A DNA stretch of 21,063 bases from JBJXHB01 sp046160725 (GTDB lineage Bacteria; Pseudomonadota; Gammaproteobacteria; Burkholderiales; Burkholderiaceae_C), in contig JBJXHB010000331.1 in NCBI GenBank assembly GCA_046160725.1, forward strand, positions 1 to 21,063, given 5' to 3'. Position 1 is the first letter of the stretch; each line of letters begins with the position of its first letter. The notes under the pieces were generated by a model. It did no database searches and was not told the DNA's origin. It saw only the letters and a list, made by a program, of their open reading frames with translations. Shown piece after piece: positions 17,502 to 21,063 of this stretch. Both the position numbers and the translations under genes were made by a program.

Positions 17502-19216
17502 CAGCGGGCAACCCGTCACAGCTTCTGGCCGACCTGGCCGAGCGCTATTGGCAGCTGGAGTGCCACGAGCTGCCGCTCACGGCCGCGATGGCCGGCGTGG
17601 CGCTGCCCGATGCGGTGCTGTTCCGCGAATCGGCCGACGACCACGCCCGAAGGGACCGCCGCGCGGGCGAATTGCTGGCAGACGCTGATCGGATCGACGC
17701 CCACGCGCTCACGGCACAAGAGCGTGCGACGCTGGCGCTTCTGAAGCGCGAGCTGTCGGGCTTGCGTGCGCAGTACGCCGTCGAGTCACACCTGCGTCCC
17801 TGGCTGTTCCCTGCGGGGCCTGACTTCACGGCCATGTTCTGGGCCAACGCCGCCAGCGCCAGCGACGCGGCAGCCGCAAGCCTGTACGTCGACCGCCTGG
17901 CCACGTTGCCGGGGTACCTGCATGACGTGCAGGCCAACATCGAGGTGGGCCATGCGCGAGGCTACCGGTACCCACGGGTGGTGTTGCAAGCCGGCGCAGG
18001 CAACACGCGCGGCATCCTGTCCGCCGCCCCCGAAGCGTCGGCCTGGCTGTCGCCCTTCAAGCGGTCAACCGTCGCGGCACAGGCTCCCGTGCAGGCGCAG
18101 GCGGAACGTGCGCTGACGCTCGTGCGCGAGGCCGTGCTGCCAGCCCTGCAGGCCTGGGCGGCTTTCCTGGAGGACCTGCTGGCACGCGGTGCCCGCGAGT
18201 CATTGAGCTGCATCGACGGCCCCGCCGGCGCCGACTACTACCGCGTGTGGGTGCGCTACTTCACCAGCACCAACATCGAGCCCGATGAGGTGCACGCGCT
18301 GGGCCTGGCCGAAGTGGCGCGCATCGACGCCCAGATCCAGGCCGTGGCCGCCGATGCCGGCTTTGCGGGCAACCTGGCCGGCTACCGGGCCTTCCTGGCC
18401 AGTGACCCGCAGTTCGTGGCCCCGTCGGCCGATGCCTTGCGCCACGACGTGGAAGCCCTGTGCAAGCGGGTTGACCGCCGCATCCCGGAGTTCTTCGGCC
18501 TGATCCCACGCACCACCTACGGCGTGCAGAGCATCCCTGAACCCGTGTCCGCACGCATGCCCCCCGCCTATGCCCAGCCCAGTGCGGCGGACGGGTCCAG
18601 CGCCGGCATCTTCTGGATCAGCGGCCTGCCGTCCAAGGCACCGAGCTACCTGCACCCGGCCCTGGTGGTGCACGAAGCCTGGCCCGGCCACCTGATGCAC
18701 CTGGCGCTGCTCAACGAGCAGACCGACATACCCGTTTTCCGCCGCTACGGCGCAGTGAAGTACACCGCGTGCATAGAAGGCTGGGCGCTGTACTGCGAGA
18801 ACCTGGGCATCGAGATGGGCCTGTACACCACACCGCACGAGCACTACGGTCGCCTGGAGATGGAGATGTGGCGCGCAGTGCGTCTGGTTGTCGACACCGG
18901 CATCCACGCCCAGGGCTGGAGCCGCGAACAAGCGGTGGCCTATATGGCCGAGCGGCTGACCCTGTCACGCGAGACCATCGAAGGCGAGGTCGACCGCTAT
19001 GCGGCGCTGCCGGCGCAGGCGCTGGGTTACCAGATCGGCAACCTCAAGCTGCGTGAATTGCGCCAGCGGGCCGAGGGCCGCCTGGGCACACGCTTCAGCC
19101 ACCGCGGCTTTCACAAAGCGGTGATGACAGCCGGCGCCGTGACGCTGCCCGTGCTGGCTGATCTGGTGGAGGACTGGCTGCAGCAGAAGGAGCAGGAGGC
19201 CAGCCATGCCGCTTGA
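17498..19216 (+). CDS. DUF885-family metallopeptidase-like protein
   Basis: This 572-residue protein of the DUF885 family, largely helical, carries the family's metal-site motif H392-E-A-W-P-G-H398 and the second conserved motif E427-G-W-A-L-Y. These resemble a gluzincin-type zinc site, and the family is regarded as putative peptidases with no well-defined general substrate. Unlike many DUF885 proteins it has no signal peptide, so it should work in the cytoplasm. The ATG at 17498 has GAGGAG (17484-17489) 8 nt upstream and overlaps the previous stop by 4 nt. The stop overlaps the next gene by 11 nt. Its place between two alpha/beta hydrolases and before an M3 peptidase supports a role in degrading a peptide-like substrate. 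Confidence 0.88.
   Translation: MTAGNPSQLLADLAERYWQLECHELPLTAAMAGVALPDAVLFRESADDHARRDRRAGELLADADRIDAHALTAQERATLALLKRELSGLRAQYAVESHLRPWLFPAGPDFTAMFWANAASASDAAAASLYVDRLATLPGYLHDVQANIEVGHARGYRYPRVVLQAGAGNTRGILSAAPEASAWLSPFKRSTVAAQAPVQAQAERALTLVREAVLPALQAWAAFLEDLLARGARESLSCIDGPAGADYYRVWVRYFTSTNIEPDEVHALGLAEVARIDAQIQAVAADAGFAGNLAGYRAFLASDPQFVAPSADALRHDVEALCKRVDRRIPEFFGLIPRTTYGVQSIPEPVSARMPPAYAQPSAADGSSAGIFWISGLPSKAPSYLHPALVVHEAWPGHLMHLALLNEQTDIPVFRRYGAVKYTACIEGWALYCENLGIEMGLYTTPHEHYGRLEMEMWRAVRLVVDTGIHAQGWSREQAVAYMAERLTLSRETIEGEVDRYAALPAQALGYQIGNLKLRELRQRAEGRLGTRFSHRGFHKAVMTAGAVTLPVLADLVEDWLQQKEQEASHAA
19194..19199 (+). promoter_or_regulatory. Strong ribosome binding site inside the DUF885 gene
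   Basis: AGGAGG lies 6 nt before the ATG at 19206 of the second hydrolase. It confirms that start and the 11-nt gene overlap, and suggests efficient, coupled translation. Confidence 0.8.
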
Positions 19217-19967
19217 CGCCGCCAGCGGCGTGTTCTACCAACTGCACGGCCAGGGCCAGCCGCTGCTGATCACCTTGCCCTTGATGGCCTCGCACGTGCA
19301 GATCTTCGGTGAAGCCTCCAGGCCGATGCTCGACGGCTACCTCAGCCGCCTGACCGATCGCTACCAGGTGCTGCTGGTCGACCACCCCAACATCGGCGGC
19401 AGCCGTGAGACGCAGCCGCAGGAGCTAACGGCCGACCGTGTGTGCAGCGATCTGCTCAGCGTGGCCACGGCCGCCGGCTTCGACCGCTTTGCCTACTGGG
19501 GTTACTCGTGGAGCGGTGCCGTCGGCCTGCAGCTGGCCGCGCGCACCGACCGCCTGAGTGCCCTGGTCATCGGCGGCTGGCCGCCGCTCGGCGCACCCTA
19601 CGCCGGCATCCTGCAAGCCACGCTGGCCAAACAGGCCAACCCCGATCCTTCATCGATGACGATCCTGCGCAACAAGGCCCAGTACACGCAGTGGGAGCAC
19701 TACTACCGCAGCATGCTGGGCTGGCCCGAGGCCGCCTCGGTGGCCGCCATCGCCTGCCCGAAACTGGTCTGCTTCGGCGCAGACGGCGACCTGGTCGAAG
19801 CCGGCATACCGATCCGCATCGCATCGATCATCCGTGAGCATCGCGACACCTTGGAGAGTCAGGGCTGGCGGGTGCAGGAGATCGAAGGGCATGGTCACGG
19901 TGTCTGTACGCTGCCTGAGCTCGTCGTGCCGCCGGTGCGCAGCTTTCTCGACGCGGTGCTGACATGA
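19206..19967 (+). CDS. Alpha/beta hydrolase, soluble
   Basis: This is a 253-residue cytoplasmic alpha/beta-hydrolase-fold protein without signal peptide or membrane segment. The nucleophile elbow reads G99-Y-S101-W-S-G, that is G-x-S-x-S instead of the common G-x-S-x-G. A likely acid is D193 or D195 in 'GADGDLVE', and the histidine is H229 or H231 in 'GHGHG'. The start at 19206 has AGGAGG at ideal distance and overlaps the DUF885 stop. The end overlaps the next start as ATGA. It is quite different from the membrane-anchored hydrolase two genes upstream, so the two probably cut different bonds of the same imported compound. Esterase, thioesterase or peptidase (proline iminopeptidase-like) activity are all possible. 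Confidence 0.86.
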   Translation: MPLDAASGVFYQLHGQGQPLLITLPLMASHVQIFGEASRPMLDGYLSRLTDRYQVLLVDHPNIGGSRETQPQELTADRVCSDLLSVATAAGFDRFAYWGYSWSGAVGLQLAARTDRLSALVIGGWPPLGAPYAGILQATLAKQANPDPSSMTILRNKAQYTQWEHYYRSMLGWPEAASVAAIACPKLVCFGADGDLVEAGIPIRIASIIREHRDTLESQGWRVQEIEGHGHGVCTLPELVVPPVRSFLDAVLT

Positions 19968-21063
19968 TGGCCGCTGCTCAAGCCCTGCTCGCGCCGTGGA
20001 CAGGCCCTTGTGGCGGCCTGCCGCCGCTCGAAGGCGTCCAGCCCGCCGCGCTGGAAGAAGCCATGCGTGCCGCCATCGACATGAAGCGCGCCGAGGTGCG
20101 TGCCATCGCGGCCAACGCGGCGCCCCCGACCTTCGAGAACACGGCCGAAGCGCTGGAAGACAGCGGCCGTGGTTTGGAACGGGTGCTGTGTGTGTTCCGC
20201 GTGCTGGCCAACAGTCTGAGCCTCGGCGACATGCCTGCCGTCGCGCAGCGCATGGCCCCCTTGCTGGCGGCGCTGGACGACGAGATCGCGCACGACGAAC
20301 GGCTGTTCGCCCGGCTGAACGAAGTCTGGAACCAACGCGGCCAGGCCGGGCTTTCTTCCGAGCAGCACAGACTCCTGGACGTGCTGCGCACGCGCATGCA
20401 GCGGCGCGGTGCCGGTCTGCCGCAGGAAGCCAAGCGGCGCCTGGCCGAGATCAACGCGAGCCTGGCGGCGCTGTCGTCTCAGTACAACCAGAACCTGATC
20501 CACGAGGCCGGGCGCCAAGCGGTCTTCATCGAGGACGAGTCCGGACTGGACGGCCTGCCCGACGCCTTGCGGCAGGCCGCCGCAGCGGCGGCCACGGACA
20601 AGGGCCGGCCGGGTATATGGGCCATTCCCAATGCGCGCGGCTCGGTCTGGCCCTTTCTGACCCTGGCCAAGCGGCGCGATCTGCGCGAACAGGTCTGGCG
20701 GATGTGGACCCAACGCGGCGACAACCCAGGGGCGAACGACAACAAGCCGATCGCCGCACAGATCCTGCAGTTGCGCGGCGAACTGGCGCGGCTGATGGGC
20801 TGCCCCAGCTACGCGCACTTTGCCCTGGCTGACCGCATGGCCCGCACGCCCGAGACGGCCTTGGCCCTGCTGGAGCGAACCTGGCGCAGCGTCAAGCCCG
20901 CCGCGCAGGCCCAGGTTGCCGACTACCAGGCCATCGCCGACCGCGAAGGCGCGGGCATCCGCCTGGCCCCGTGGGACCGCCAGTTCTATGCCGAGAAGCT
21001 GCGGCGCCAGCGTTTCAGACTGGACGGCGATGCGGTGAAGGCGCACCTGCCCCTGGAAGCGGT
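19964..21063 (+). CDS. M3-family peptidase (Dcp/PrlC-like), N-terminal part, cut by the window edge
   Basis: An open frame starts at ATG 19964 (ATGATG, overlapping the previous stop as ATGA) and runs off the right edge after 366 codons. It has no signal peptide. Typical M3A features of peptidyl-dipeptidase Dcp and oligopeptidase A are visible: 'PTFENTAEALEDSGRGLERV' (about 52-71), a helical core, then 'RGDNPGANDNKPIAAQILQLRGELARLMG' near 256-284 and 'MARTPETALALLERTWR' near 299-315. The zinc-site HExGH motif is expected downstream and cannot be checked. The protein would cut short peptides in the cytoplasm, fitting as the final step of the operon. Dcp is somewhat more likely than PrlC from the N-terminus, but this is not certain. 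Confidence 0.88.
   Translation, partial: MMAAAQALLAPWTGPCGGLPPLEGVQPAALEEAMRAAIDMKRAEVRAIAANAAPPTFENTAEALEDSGRGLERVLCVFRVLANSLSLGDMPAVAQRMAPLLAALDDEIAHDERLFARLNEVWNQRGQAGLSSEQHRLLDVLRTRMQRRGAGLPQEAKRRLAEINASLAALSSQYNQNLIHEAGRQAVFIEDESGLDGLPDALRQAAAAAATDKGRPGIWAIPNARGSVWPFLTLAKRRDLREQVWRMWTQRGDNPGANDNKPIAAQILQLRGELARLMGCPSYAHFALADRMARTPETALALLERTWRSVKPAAQAQVADYQAIADREGAGIRLAPWDRQFYAEKLRRQRFRLDGDAVKAHLPLEA

Overview
The window looks like a very GC-rich betaproteobacterial chromosome, most likely Burkholderiales (Rubrivivax/Leptothrix/Azohydromonas-like). This is inferred from the base composition, the strong G/C bias at third codon positions and the gene content: an aerobic 'box' benzoyl-CoA cluster with a BzdR/BoxR-type regulator. 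No RNA gene, insertion sequence, CRISPR array or replication origin was seen.

Left part (1-10403), aerobic benzoate degradation through CoA thioesters. A partial GntR/FCD regulator runs off the left edge. A minus-strand run then reads boxR, boxC, boxB, boxA, a PaaH-type 3-hydroxyacyl-CoA dehydrogenase and a MaoC-type hydratase. Divergent from boxR are a benzoate-CoA ligase (bclA) and an alpha/beta hydrolase. Benzoate would be activated by BclA, epoxidised by BoxB with electrons from BoxA, and ring-opened with loss of formate by BoxC. The dehydrogenase and MaoC protein fit the later beta-oxidation-like steps. The semialdehyde dehydrogenase (boxD) and the final thiolase are not in the window. 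Three copies of a 14-bp element (TGCA-N6-TGCN, core RATA) sit on the box promoters. Two of them cover the -10 boxes of the boxC and boxR promoters in exactly the same register, which makes them strong candidates for the BoxR operator.

Right part (10499-21063), a different module. A minus-strand M19 (membrane-dipeptidase family) protein lies back to back with an AraC/PchR-like activator. Downstream of the activator is a tightly packed plus-strand operon: TonB-dependent outer-membrane receptor, MFS transporter, membrane-anchored alpha/beta hydrolase, DUF885 metallopeptidase-like protein, a second alpha/beta hydrolase and a Dcp/PrlC-like M3 peptidase cut by the right edge. Three junctions overlap and the others are 3-13 nt apart. 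The order outer-membrane receptor, inner-membrane permease and then several hydrolases without signal peptides suggests a pathway that imports an intact peptide- or ester-containing compound (for example a siderophore, depsipeptide or other natural product) and takes it apart in the cytoplasm. The substrate cannot be read from the sequence. This module is the best candidate here for an undescribed system.

The two halves meet at a short convergent gap (10404-10498) with one modest hairpin. No shared regulation was seen.
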